From Haloplanus vescus (GTDB taxonomy: Archaea > Halobacteriota > Halobacteria > Halobacteriales > Haloferacaceae): a DNA stretch of 64,000 nucleotides. The stretch covers positions 293,742 to 357,741 of the forward strand of contig NZ_FNQT01000001.1 in the NCBI RefSeq assembly GCF_900107665.1, read 5' to 3'. A program made the position numbers and the translations under genes. Positions 8,867-17,483 of this stretch are shown in pieces. Position 1 is the first letter of the stretch; every line of letters begins with the position of its first letter. The notes beneath the pieces were generated by a model that saw only the letters and a program-made list of their open reading frames with translations, was not told the DNA's origin and did not search any database.

Positions 8867-9775
8867 ATGAATCGGAATCGAGCCCGCGGAATTTTACTCG
8901 GGCTAGCGTGCGGGGATGCGCTTGGTCGGCCAGTCGAGTTCTCGTCGGCGGCGGCAATCGAGACCGAACACGGACGGCTCGACGAGATGGTCGGACACGG
9001 AACGTGGAACCAGCCCGCGGGCACGATCACCGACGACACCGAGCAAGCGCTCTGCATCGCGCGAAGCCTCGTCGAACGGCAGGAGTTCGACCCGACGGAC
9101 ATCGCTGACCGGTTCGTCGCGTGGTTCGACAGCGGTCCGTTCGACATCGGGCGGATGACGATGAGGTCCCTCAGTCGCCTCAAGCAGGGCGACGAGTGGG
9201 ACGAAGCCGGTCAACGTGTCTGGGAGGACAGTCTCGAGGGACAGAACGCAGGCAATGGGAGCGTGATGCGGTGTGCGCCGCTCGCTATCCCCTACGCAAC
9301 TGACCGACCTAGACTCGTGGCGGTGAGTCGGCAGTCCTCTCAGATTACGCACGCTGACCCGCGGTGCACGTACGGCTGTGCGATACTGAATCTCACGCTA
9401 GCCGGTCTACTCGACGGGGCGAACTTCCCGTTACGGGATGCGCTTGACGATGTCGGTTCGGAGGCGCCCGCCGAGCTCGTAGCAGCGCTCGAACCACTCG
9501 CTGGTGGGGACGCACCGGAGACGCTGGAGACGTCTGGGTACGTCGTGCACTCGCTGCAGACGGCCCTCCACGACGGGCTATTCGCGGAGAGTGCCGAGGA
9601 CGCGATTGTGACTGCCGTGAATCGTGGTGGTGATACTGATACGATTGGTGCGATTGCGGGGGCGGTCGCTGGGGCACGGTTCGGTGCAGCGGCGCTTCCG
9701 GACGGCTGGCTGCGCCCTATCGACGAGGCTGACGAACTCGAAACACTGGCGGAGCAACTCGTAGAGAGTGCGTAG
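8867..9775 (+). CDS. ADP-ribosylglycohydrolase family protein (DraG/ARH-like)
   Basis: 302 residues from ATG at 8867; the longer GTG/TTG-type starts upstream are rejected because the family fold begins at MNRNRARGILLGLACGDALG. The two metal-binding signatures are present: TITDDTEQAL near residue 53 and NRGGDTDTIGAIAGA near 257, plus GNGSVMRCAPL in between. These enzymes use two Mg ions to remove ADP-ribose from proteins or nucleic acids, or cleave related N-glycosidic bonds. It is divergent from the HNH gene with about 150 bp between them, including a TATA-like AATAATATTTG near 8809-8819. The substrate cannot be read from the sequence. Confidence 0.85.
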   Translation: MNRNRARGILLGLACGDALGRPVEFSSAAAIETEHGRLDEMVGHGTWNQPAGTITDDTEQALCIARSLVERQEFDPTDIADRFVAWFDSGPFDIGRMTMRSLSRLKQGDEWDEAGQRVWEDSLEGQNAGNGSVMRCAPLAIPYATDRPRLVAVSRQSSQITHADPRCTYGCAILNLTLAGLLDGANFPLRDALDDVGSEAPAELVAALEPLAGGDAPETLETSGYVVHSLQTALHDGLFAESAEDAIVTAVNRGGDTDTIGAIAGAVAGARFGAAALPDGWLRPIDEADELETLAEQLVESA

Positions 9776-9887
9776 TGTGTCCCCGTTTTGATCGGGACTG
9801 GACGGCGGACGTGAATCCGCATCCTCCTGGGACTGTGCCGCGTATGTCACTGAGCACACGAAACCAATCACGAAATCGACGTGACCA

Positions 9888-11045
9888 CTACTCGGCGGCG
9901 GTATCCGTGTCTCCTGTCGTCTCGTCTGGTGGGTCACCGTCGGGACGTGGCATCGAGCCGAGTCCGTGAGCAGTCGTTATCTCCGCGGTGATATGGTCGC
10001 CGTGGGCGAGTTCCGAGAGCCCCACGCGGACGAGATGGATGGTCGCTATCAGCAACAGCGGGCCCAAGAAGACGCCGTACCAGTTGAACAGGAGTCCGCC
10101 GAAGATATACGAGAACATCATCGCCCCCCTGTGAGTGCTCTGACCGGCGAAGGCCGGCCGAACGACCATGATGGGGAACAGGTCGAGGACGAGGAGTGCA
10201 ACGACAGCCACGACGATGGGAAACCAGAGTGTTTGCGGGTCCGACTCTATCGCTACCACCGCGAGATACGCTGTCGTCGGGATATACACGATTTTCCCCA
10301 CGACGATGGGGACGAGCGTCGCCACGCCCGTCAGAAGGGCGAGGACGTTGGGAATGGGAATCTTCAGTCCCGGCGGGGCGAGGACGTTGAGTCCGTTGTA
10401 GACACCCAAGGCGAGTAGCGCCACGACGACCACGGTACGGATGTTCCCGAAACACACTACCTGAAAGTCACGGTCGACGAGCGACGCATAGGTCGAAAGT
10501 GCCGAATCGTGCCCCACTTCGTCGTGGAACCAGTTCGCAATGCGATCACCATCCCGGAGCAGGTAGAACGCCAGAGCGATGGCCAGCGAGAAGTGCAGGA
10601 CGAACGTCGCGATTGGTCCCAAGACGTCCCCGCCGGTGCTGATAACCTCGGTGAGCGATGCAACGTCGAACGACGAAACGTACGTCCTCGGGGAGTCTAT
10701 CGCCCGTTCCAGTTCTGTAGTGGGAATCGGTAAGACCCACGCGACGACTTGGGCACCTGCTCCAGCGTATCGCTCGAGTTCCCTCACGGCGAGAAACAGC
10801 AGGTAGCCAGTCACGGCGAGAAACGGGAGTTCGAACGCGAACAGCGCACCTGCTGCAGCCAACCCGGGACGCTCGACGACGAGGCGTAATCGACGGTAGA
10901 CGGGCCGGGCGGCGTAGTAGATGAATAACCCGAAGACGAACGTCCCGACGTACGAGTACAGCACCACCCCGAGTGTTCCGCCGAGTGCAACAGTGAGCGC
11001 CCACCAGAGTGTTCGCGAACGCTCGAAGTCCATCTCGTCAATCAT
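9888..11045 (-). CDS. AI-2E family transporter (UPF0118/PerM-like)
   Basis: 385-residue membrane protein with about seven to eight hydrophobic helices and the family's extracytoplasmic segment between helices 3 and 4. The conserved C-terminal block with PIPNVLALLTGVATLVPIVV and the later GGLLFNWYGVFLGPLLL is typical of AI-2E exporter-family permeases, which include TqsA, PerM and Na/H antiporters. The start ATG at 11045 overlaps the stop of a small upstream frame. In archaea the substrate is unknown; autoinducer transport should not be assumed. The acidic C-terminal tail is cytoplasmic. Confidence 0.85.
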   Translation of the reverse strand: MIDEMDFERSRTLWWALTVALGGTLGVVLYSYVGTFVFGLFIYYAARPVYRRLRLVVERPGLAAAGALFAFELPFLAVTGYLLFLAVRELERYAGAGAQVVAWVLPIPTTELERAIDSPRTYVSSFDVASLTEVISTGGDVLGPIATFVLHFSLAIALAFYLLRDGDRIANWFHDEVGHDSALSTYASLVDRDFQVVCFGNIRTVVVVALLALGVYNGLNVLAPPGLKIPIPNVLALLTGVATLVPIVVGKIVYIPTTAYLAVVAIESDPQTLWFPIVVAVVALLVLDLFPIMVVRPAFAGQSTHRGAMMFSYIFGGLLFNWYGVFLGPLLLIATIHLVRVGLSELAHGDHITAEITTAHGLGSMPRPDGDPPDETTGDTDTAAE

Positions 11046-11269
11046 GCTGACGCCCTCTTGTCGTGTTGGACGGCCCTAGCCGCACTCGATGGAGACGGGT
11101 GTTCCGGCGGTCCGACGGCCTCGCGAATACGCTCCCGGCACCCATTCGTCTCCTCGAAGCCCGTGTTCGATATGGTTTCGTAGCCCGGTCCGCGAGGTGG
11201 GCTCTCGACGACTGTCCTGCCGTCCCGACATCGGTATTCCACCGGGCTACCGGGACGTGACCCCATCAC
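11042..11269 (-). CDS. Small hypothetical protein coupled to the AI-2E-type permease
   Basis: 75 residues from GTG 11269 (or ATG 11266). Its TGA overlaps the permease ATG (ATGA), which is the main argument for it being real. The composition is less acidic than usual for haloarchaeal proteins, and no domain is recognised. It could be a leader peptide for translational coupling, or chance. Confidence 0.4.
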   Translation of the reverse strand: MMGSRPGSPVEYRCRDGRTVVESPPRGPGYETISNTGFEETNGCRERIREAVGPPEHPSPSSAARAVQHDKRASA

Positions 11270-11427
11270 AGTCAGTCGATGTGGGATGCAATCAGATAAG
11301 ACATGTGGCGGATTCTACACGACTCGGGTCACGTCGGCAGACCAGTTTATATCCACCGTCGGCCGACATCCTGGTCCGAACTGGAGTAGCAACCGCCGCT
11401 ACCCTCGCGGTGTCGAACGAGCGCCGG

Positions 11428-12186
11428 TCAGGCGACGGGTTCCGTCGGCCCCGAGAACACGTCGAGAATCGACTGGGGCGTCTGGTCTGGCGAGAAGAGC
11501 GTGACGATGTCGCCAGGCAGGATTTCGGTGTCGCCTTTCGGCGTCAGCACCTCGTCGTCGCGTTCGATACCGACGACCAGAACGTCGCCGGACAGTATTC
11601 CCTCGTTATCGGCCTCAGAGAGTGTTTTACCAGCGATTTCGGCGCCGTCTCCCACCGAGACTTCCGTCACTTCGGCGCCGCCGGTGAGGCTCACGAAGTC
11701 GGCGATTGACGAGCCGATACTGCCGTCCTCCGGACCGAACGGTTCGTAGGGCTGTGTCGACTCCCACTGGAGGATGCTCTCCTCTTCGATTTCGAGGCCG
11801 AGACTCGAAATCTCGCCGGCGATGTGCGAGAGTGACTGCGTGTCGGTCCCGATACCGGTGATATGCAGGTTTCGCTTCCCCGCCATGAGCTGTCGCACGT
11901 TCACCACGCCGGTGATGTCGAGCGCTCGTTTGGCCAGTCGCCCGCGCTCGGAGACGGGTGCAGTACAGATATAGAGGTTCACCAGTCGGTCCTCGACGCG
12001 TTCGTAGTCGACATCGGCGTGATAGCCCGTGATCAATCCGTGTTCTTCGAGCTGGCCGATACGGTTCCGAATCGTCCCCGCGCTCACGTCCATCTCGTCG
12101 GCGATCATCGGTGCCGACGTGTTGCGAGCGTCGGCCGTCAGATAGTAGAGTATCCGCTTGTCGATTTCGTCGACGCGATAGTCCAT
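11428..12186 (-). CDS. Lrp/AsnC-type regulator fused to a TrkA_C (RCK_C) domain
   Basis: 252 residues from ATG 12186, preceded by a purine-rich GGGGAAGGGT. Residues 1-60 are an Lrp/AsnC winged helix (DYRVDEIDKRILYYLTADAR then DVSAGTIRNRIGQLEEHGL). A middle region resembles the RAM/ligand domain. Residues 170-245 form an RCK_C domain (VSVGDGAEIAGKTLSEADN ... GDTEILPGDIVTLFSP) like the one in TrkA. RCK_C domains bind small ligands or nucleotides in potassium channel regulators, so this is likely a transcription regulator that senses a K-related signal. It lies 700 bp from trkA-trkH on the opposite strand, supporting that role. Confidence 0.85.
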   Translation of the reverse strand: MDYRVDEIDKRILYYLTADARNTSAPMIADEMDVSAGTIRNRIGQLEEHGLITGYHADVDYERVEDRLVNLYICTAPVSERGRLAKRALDITGVVNVRQLMAGKRNLHITGIGTDTQSLSHIAGEISSLGLEIEEESILQWESTQPYEPFGPEDGSIGSSIADFVSLTGGAEVTEVSVGDGAEIAGKTLSEADNEGILSGDVLVVGIERDDEVLTPKGDTEILPGDIVTLFSPDQTPQSILDVFSGPTEPVA

Positions 12187-12256
12187 ACCCTTCCCCTTTC
12201 TCACCCACGGACATAATCCGTGCGGGTTATGGGGTCCAACTGGTCAGTCGGCGTCG

Positions 12257-12559
12257 TCAGTCGGTGGCACCGATGTACGACCAGACGAGCTCTGGGTCCC
12301 CGTCGGCGTTCGTCGTGGGGCGCACGGTGAAACTCTGCCGCGTCGGGTCACCTTCGGCCGTCTCGATGTCGACGACGAACTCCGTGTCTCGGGGCCGAAC
12401 GTCGGTAATCGTCCCCCGAGTGATGTCCTGCAGAACGTCTCGAACGCGGTCCTCGCTCACCGACGCTGGCGACTCGAAGTACTGCTTCACGGTACGGGCA
12501 GCGTCGACCGTTGGCGTCTCTTCGTCGTCCGGAACGGGATGCGGGTTGTCATCAGCCAT
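12257..12559 (-). CDS. Acidic hypothetical protein
   Basis: 100 residues from ATG 12559 (MADDNPHPVPDDEE); a longer frame runs to 12631 but enters AT-rich promoter-like DNA. The protein is strongly acidic with a probable small alpha/beta fold (TRGTITDVRPRDTEFVVDIE). I recognise no family. It precedes the Lrp-TrkA_C gene on the same strand with a 70-bp gap and may be cotranscribed with it. Confidence 0.6.
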   Translation of the reverse strand: MADDNPHPVPDDEETPTVDAARTVKQYFESPASVSEDRVRDVLQDITRGTITDVRPRDTEFVVDIETAEGDPTRQSFTVRPTTNADGDPELVWSYIGATD

Positions 12560-12888
12560 AGATGGTGGCTCTCGCGTCTCGCGGGAACCGTAAATCTCCC
12601 AATACGTTACGGATTGATAAATATAATGCACCTATTTTATCGTAAGAGAAATTTAGAACCCCTTATTTTCGGAATAACTAAGTACATCCGTTCGTGTTGG
12701 GTAGTTGGGGTGAGTCCGTAACGGTCCGCGCGTGCGGACCTGCGGAATTTTGATCGACGGTCGATTTCCGATACGTAGTCGACCCTCCGGTAAGTGGGGC
12801 AATATAATTCGCTTCGAGAATTCTAATACTTAAGTGAGGTGTGGATTCAGAAGATATAACCGATATTGTCCGAAATCGCTCCGCAAGG
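12560..12888. promoter_or_regulatory. Divergent control region between the acidic ORF and trkA, with two inverted repeats
   Basis: 329 bp without a gene, much more AT-rich than its surroundings. It contains a 7-bp stem hairpin GGTCCGC-GCGT-GCGGACC at 12723-12740 and a perfect 13-bp palindrome ATCGACGGTCGAT at 12753-12765. A TATA-like AATACTTAAG near 12825-12834 would place the trkA transcript start near 12858, in keeping with the ATG at 12889. AT-rich runs near 12615-12680 may serve the leftward gene. The palindrome is a candidate operator. Confidence 0.5.
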
Positions 12889-13575
12889 ATGTACATCATC
12901 ATCGTCGGCGCGGGCGACATCGGCACCCCGTTAATCGACATCGCGACCCGTTCCGGCAACGAGGTCGTGGTCGTCGAGACGGATTCGGGGAAGGCCGACC
13001 GGGTCGCCGGGGCGTACGACTGTCTGGTCCTGAACGCCGACGCGACGACGAAGGGCACCCTCGAAGATGCGGGCGCCGAACAGGCGGACGCCATCATCTC
13101 GACGACCGACCAAGACGCCATCAACGTCATGGTCTGCCTGCTCTCCCAGGAGTTCGGCATCCCCGCCATCCTCTCGGTGGTCCACAACCCCGAGCACATG
13201 AGCCTCTTCGAGCAGATTGGGGTGAACACGATGGAGAACCCCCAGCAGCTCATCGCCGAGTACCTGTACCGCGCCGTCGCGCGACCGGCAATCGTCGATT
13301 ACATGCGCATCGGTGAGGAGGCGGAGGTGTTCGAGATCACCGTCACCGGGGACGCGCCCATCGCCGGCAAGACGCTGAACGAAGCCGCGGAAGTGGGGTT
13401 GCTCTCGGCCGATATCCTCGTCGTCGCCATCGACCGTGAAGGCGCGGGACAGCCAATCACACCCCGCGGCGACACCGAAATCGAGGTCGGCGACCTCCTG
13501 ACGGTCTACTCCGGTATCGGCGCCGAACCGGAGGTCACCGACGTGTTCGGTCACTACGAGGACCGGACGGAGTGA
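12889..13575 (+). CDS. trkA: TrkA potassium uptake regulatory subunit
   Basis: 228 residues from ATG 12889 (MYIIIVGAGDIGTPLIDIA); a GTG 48 bp upstream is in frame but probably lies in or before the transcript start. The N-terminal RCK_N domain has the NAD-binding GxGxxG (GAGDIG) and an acidic residue after strand 2 (VVVVETDSGKA). The C-terminal RCK_C domain follows (EVFEITVTGDAPIAGKTL). TrkA gates the TrkH channel in response to nucleotides. trkH follows 87 bp downstream. Confidence 0.93.
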   Translation: MYIIIVGAGDIGTPLIDIATRSGNEVVVVETDSGKADRVAGAYDCLVLNADATTKGTLEDAGAEQADAIISTTDQDAINVMVCLLSQEFGIPAILSVVHNPEHMSLFEQIGVNTMENPQQLIAEYLYRAVARPAIVDYMRIGEEAEVFEITVTGDAPIAGKTLNEAAEVGLLSADILVVAIDREGAGQPITPRGDTEIEVGDLLTVYSGIGAEPEVTDVFGHYEDRTE

Positions 13576-13662
13576 TGAGATGACGACGCACCCAGCACGT
13601 CGCCGACGCGAGCGCCGGCGGCCGTGCGGGCAGTCTCGGGCGAGACGGCACGTCGACGACCC

Positions 13663-15222
13663 ATGAACGAGGACCTCGAGACGATTGGCCGAGACTTGGG
13701 GCGGATGCTACAGGCGCTCGCGGGGATGATGGTGCTCTCGATACTCGCCCCCCTCGTCTGGCGCGAATTCTACGCGATTCCCGCGTTGCTTGTCTCGGCG
13801 GCACTCGCCTTTGGAGTCGGCCGATCGCTGTCGTATCGCTTCCGTGACGCCGACGACCCGTCGAAGCTCCACGGACTGATGGTCGCTGCGACGGGATGGC
13901 TGTTCGTCGCGCTCTTCGGTTCCCTCCCGTTCCTCCTGGTCGCGTGGACGATTGCCCTCGACCCCGTACTGCTCGAGACGCCGACCCTGACCGGTCGGGC
14001 GGCCGCGACCGTTGGCGCCTTTCGTGACCCGCTCAACGCGCTCTTCGAGTCGATGAGTGGCTTCACCGGCACCGGACTGACGATGACGGACGATGAGGCG
14101 GCGCTCCCGCACACACTCCAGTGGTGGCGAACGTTCATCGAGTGGGTCGGGGGCGTCGGCGTTATCGTACTCACGACGGCGATTCTCTCCCGTCCCGGCA
14201 GCGGGTCGCTGACGCTGTACGAGAGCGAAGCGCGTTCCGAGAAAATCCACCCCAGCGTCGTCTCGACGGTGCGGACCATCTGGTGGATCTTCATCCTGTT
14301 TACCTTCCTCGCGATTCTCCTGTTGTGGCTAGCCGGGATGCCCCTCTGGGGCGCAATCAACCACGCCATGACGGGGCTGGCAACGGGCGGATTCTCCATC
14401 ACGGACAACTCCATCGCGACATACGACAGCGTCGCCATCGACGTCGCTCTTCTCCCGATCATGACCCTCGGCAGCATTGCCTTCCCGATTCACTATCTCA
14501 TGCTCCAGGGCGACCTGAAGAACCTGTACACGGATCTCCAGACGCGATGGGTGATTGGTTTCTTCGTCGGTGGCTCGCTCTTCCTCTCGACGATCGTGTA
14601 CGACGCGGGGACGTACGACTCGGCGTTCGCTGCCGTTCGGTACAGCGCCTTCCAGTTCGTCTCGGCGATGTCCTGCACCGGATTTCAGACGGCCGTCGAT
14701 GCGACCAACGTCGCCCTTGGCCGGTGGCCCACTGCGGCACAACTCACCGTCACCGTCGGGATGGTCGTCGGGGCGGCCGCCGGGTCGACCGTCGGCGGTA
14801 TCAAACTCGTTCGGCTGGCGACGCTCATCAAGGGCGTCAGCTACCGCATCACCGACGTGTTCTACCCCGATACTGCCGTCCGACGACTCGAAATCGACGA
14901 CCGTCGGCTGGCCGACGAGGCGGCCAACCGGGAGTTCGAGGAAGCGGCAATCATCTCCTTTCTCTGGGTGGCCTTCCTCGGTCTGGGCGTGTTCGTCCTC
15001 CTGTTCATCCTGCCACCGGACGAGTACACGCTGGAGAACGTGCTCTTCGAGGTGGCGAGCGCACAAGGGAACGTCGGTCTCTCCGTCGGTATCACCGGCC
15101 CCGCGATGCCCGCACTCGGGAAAGTAATGTTCCTGTTCAACATGTGGATCGGTCGATTGGAGATCATCCCCGTCCTGGTGTTGCTTCGCGCCGCCTTCAC
15201 GCGAGGTGGGGTGTACCGATGA
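13663..15222 (+). CDS. trkH: TrkH family potassium uptake channel
   Basis: 519-residue membrane protein from ATG 13663 with four repeated M1-P-M2 units. Selectivity-filter type loops are visible: ESMSGFTGTGLTM, NHAMTGLATGGFSITDNSI, SAMSCTGFQTAV, and the final SAQGNVGLSVGI. This matches Trk/Ktr channels that carry K into the cell, the main compatible solute of haloarchaea. Its stop overlaps the start of the next small gene (ATGA), and trkA lies upstream, forming a trkA-trkH-small protein operon. Confidence 0.93.
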   Translation: MNEDLETIGRDLGRMLQALAGMMVLSILAPLVWREFYAIPALLVSAALAFGVGRSLSYRFRDADDPSKLHGLMVAATGWLFVALFGSLPFLLVAWTIALDPVLLETPTLTGRAAATVGAFRDPLNALFESMSGFTGTGLTMTDDEAALPHTLQWWRTFIEWVGGVGVIVLTTAILSRPGSGSLTLYESEARSEKIHPSVVSTVRTIWWIFILFTFLAILLLWLAGMPLWGAINHAMTGLATGGFSITDNSIATYDSVAIDVALLPIMTLGSIAFPIHYLMLQGDLKNLYTDLQTRWVIGFFVGGSLFLSTIVYDAGTYDSAFAAVRYSAFQFVSAMSCTGFQTAVDATNVALGRWPTAAQLTVTVGMVVGAAAGSTVGGIKLVRLATLIKGVSYRITDVFYPDTAVRRLEIDDRRLADEAANREFEEAAIISFLWVAFLGLGVFVLLFILPPDEYTLENVLFEVASAQGNVGLSVGITGPAMPALGKVMFLFNMWIGRLEIIPVLVLLRAAFTRGGVYR

Positions 15223-15419
15223 CGCCCGCGCGACTGCCGCTGCTGGAACAGATACTCGAGAGCGGGGCAGACGACCGAGTCTTCGACGGCCTCCTCGTCG
15301 TCGGCCCGGCCGTCATCGCGCTGATTGCCGCGTTCGGGCGGTCTCCGGCGACTATCGCACTCGCCGCGGGCTACATCGTCGCGTTCCTCTCGCACACGTG
15401 CGCGAAGGCGGTCCGGTGA
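15219..15419 (+). CDS. Small membrane protein translationally coupled to trkH
   Basis: 66 residues starting at an ATG that overlaps the trkH stop by 4 bp (ATGA). The sequence MTPARLPLLEQILESGADDR is followed by two hydrophobic helices (VFDGLLVVGPAVIALIAAF and PATIALAAGYIVAFLSH). The tight coupling suggests a role with TrkH, for example as a small accessory subunit, but no homologue is recognised. Confidence 0.75.
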   Translation: MTPARLPLLEQILESGADDRVFDGLLVVGPAVIALIAAFGRSPATIALAAGYIVAFLSHTCAKAVR

Positions 15420-15494
15420 CCTGACTCGACGCTCGGCCAAACTGCGGTTTGAGTCTTCCCGACACCTATGTCGGTGGCGGCGGCATCGTCGGAT

Positions 15495-16163
15495 ATGGAT
15501 TTAGACGCATTCACTCGGTCCAACGCTCCCGAAGACGGCGAGGACGGCTTTCAGAAGGAGAACAACCGCCTGCTGGACGTTCCCCTCGACGGCACGGTGA
15601 TGGTCAAAGCCGGGTCGATGGTGGCGTACACCGGCGACGTCACCTTCACGGGCAAGTCGTCGGCCGAAGGCGGCATCACCGGCTTCGTGAAAGAAGCCGT
15701 CAGCGGCGAAGGGACACCAATCATGGAGGCGACCGGGAACGGTCACCTGTACGTCGCCGAACAGAGCAAGAAAGTACAGGTGCTCTCACTCGACGAGGGA
15801 GAGGGCATCTCCGTCAACGGCGACGACGTACTCGCGTTCGAGTCGAGCGTCAATTACGAAATCAACACCGTCAGCAGCATCTCGGGCATGGCCGCCGGCG
15901 GCCTGACGAACGTCTACCTCACCGGTCCCGGCGAGGTGGCCATCTCGACACACGGCGACCCACTGGTCATCACGCCCCCGGTGTACACCGACCCCGACGC
16001 GACGGTCGCGTGGAGCGCCGACCTCTCGCCGTCGTTCGAGACGAACAAGACGTTGGAAATCGGGCAGACCTCCGGCGAAGGCATCCAGATGGCGTTCACC
16101 GGCTCGGAGGGGTTCGTCGTCGTCCAGCCGAACGAGGAAGGCTCCGTGACGCAGGCGCAGTGA
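15495..16163 (+). CDS. AIM24 family protein
   Basis: 222 residues from ATG 15495 (MDLDAFTRSN). The protein is a glycine-rich all-beta domain typical of the AIM24/DUF124 family: LDGTVMVKAGSMVAYTGDV near residue 35 and later GPGEVAISTHGDPLVI. Family members form a TRAP-like double beta fold; mitochondrial AIM24 is needed for inner-membrane organisation, but archaeal function is unknown. The gene stands alone on the plus strand downstream of the Trk operon. Confidence 0.85.
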   Translation: MDLDAFTRSNAPEDGEDGFQKENNRLLDVPLDGTVMVKAGSMVAYTGDVTFTGKSSAEGGITGFVKEAVSGEGTPIMEATGNGHLYVAEQSKKVQVLSLDEGEGISVNGDDVLAFESSVNYEINTVSSISGMAAGGLTNVYLTGPGEVAISTHGDPLVITPPVYTDPDATVAWSADLSPSFETNKTLEIGQTSGEGIQMAFTGSEGFVVVQPNEEGSVTQAQ

Positions 16164-16187
16164 AACCTGACGGCGGACGCGAGCGAT

Positions 16188-16526
16188 TCAGGGCTTGATG
16201 TACCCGTAGCCGGCGTCCTGCAGACGCGCGAGTTCACCGACGCCCGACGGCACGACTTCGACGCCGTCGACGAGGTCAGCCTCGGTGATGCCGGCGCCCC
16301 GAATCGTGTTCCGGCACTGTTTGATGGCGACGCCGCGGTCGAGGAGCTGTTCCACCCGCTCCCGTTCCGGCGATTCCTCTGTGACGAGTACGAGGCCGCC
16401 GCTGTTCGTGACGAGAGCGACGTCGTCGACGGTAACCGTCTCGTCGTCGAGGAGGTTCGCGATGTTCGACACGGTCCGAGCGTGGAGCTTGGCGTCGTCG
16501 GTCGAGTGGTGGAAGACGACTCGCAT
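16188..16526 (-). CDS. DsrE family protein
   Basis: 112 residues from ATG 16526 (MRVVFHHSTDD). The DsrE/TusD-like fold is suggested by the N-terminal strand, VALVTNSGGLVLVTEESPER, and a conserved cysteine in RGVAIKQCRNTIRGAG, which is the usual position of the persulfide-carrying Cys. It is placed directly after a TauE/SafE permease on the same strand (68 bp), so a role in sulfur relay or sulfur compound handling is plausible. Confidence 0.8.
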   Translation of the reverse strand: MRVVFHHSTDDAKLHARTVSNIANLLDDETVTVDDVALVTNSGGLVLVTEESPERERVEQLLDRGVAIKQCRNTIRGAGITEADLVDGVEVVPSGVGELARLQDAGYGYIKP

Positions 16527-16594
16527 GGCGACGCTACGGTCGACGGAAGGAAAAGAGCGGGGCCTACTACGCGGGCGAGACATCGGAGAGACGC

Positions 16595-17356
16595 TCAGAC
16601 GACGAGAATAGCGGCGACGACGAGGAGAACGCCGGCCAGTGCGACCCGCAGTCGGTGGGCTGACACGCGGTGAGCGACGCGCCAGCCGACGACCACGCCG
16701 ACGAGCTGCGGGACGCCGACCAGAATCGCGGTCGGAACGTCCACGGCGCCGACGGTGGCGTAGCCGACCGTGGCGAACAGCGCGAGGAATATCGACTGGA
16801 CCTGTGCGACGGCGACCGCTCGGAGCATCGGCATCCCCAAGACGACGAGCACCGGGACGGCGACCACCGGCCCGCCGACGCCGAGCAACCCGCTCAACAC
16901 GCCGACGCCGCCGCCGACGCCGGCCAAGATACCGCGGCGACGCTCCGACGCAGACAGCGGCCCGTTCGGGTCGAGGCCGACCAGTTCGCGATAAGCGATG
17001 AGTACGCCGACGCCGGCGAGAAACGCCGCCAGCAGGACGCCGAAGACGCGGTCGCCGACGAGCAAGTTGAGTCGCGTACCCGCTAGCGCGCCCGCGATTC
17101 CGGCGCCGCTCAGGACGGCCGCGGCCTCGCGGGTCCGTCCCGCGGTCAACTCCCCGGACCGGACGTAGGCGCTACTCCCGACGAGCCCCGTCGCGACGAA
17201 CGTCGCACTCGCGGTGCCGGCGACGGCCGCCGACGAGAGGGGGGTCAGTTCGTAGAGCGCGGCCGTGACGAACACGCCGCCGGGGCCGACGGTGGTGATG
17301 CCGACGCCGGCCACCAGCGCTATCCCGACCAGTCCGGCGGCCAGTAGCGGCGTCAC
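16595..17356 (-). CDS. TauE/SafE family sulfite exporter-like permease
   Basis: 253 residues, about eight transmembrane helices in two repeats. The repeats each carry a Gly-rich signature (GITTVGPGGVFVTAALYEL near the N-terminus and LSGLLGVGGPVVAVPVLV in the second half), as in the TauE/SafE/TSUP family. These permeases move sulfite, sulfoacetate or other organosulfur compounds. The adjacent DsrE gene supports a sulfur role; direction and substrate are not known. Confidence 0.88.
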   Translation of the reverse strand: MTPLLAAGLVGIALVAGVGITTVGPGGVFVTAALYELTPLSSAAVAGTASATFVATGLVGSSAYVRSGELTAGRTREAAAVLSGAGIAGALAGTRLNLLVGDRVFGVLLAAFLAGVGVLIAYRELVGLDPNGPLSASERRRGILAGVGGGVGVLSGLLGVGGPVVAVPVLVVLGMPMLRAVAVAQVQSIFLALFATVGYATVGAVDVPTAILVGVPQLVGVVVGWRVAHRVSAHRLRVALAGVLLVVAAILVV

Positions 17357-17483
17357 GCGCCCGCCCCGTCGCAGGGCCGGTCGATGTCCTGACGCATCGT
17401 GTCGCTCTCGTCGGCACCGCGCTTCAAGAGTGCGGCGGCACGCGCACGGAATCCATATAGCGCCGGGGACGCTAGTACTCGCG

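Noticed and set aside
13535-13804. A minus-strand 89-codon frame between trkA and trkH
   Set aside because: Overlaps both Trk genes, Arg-rich, no start context; a shadow.
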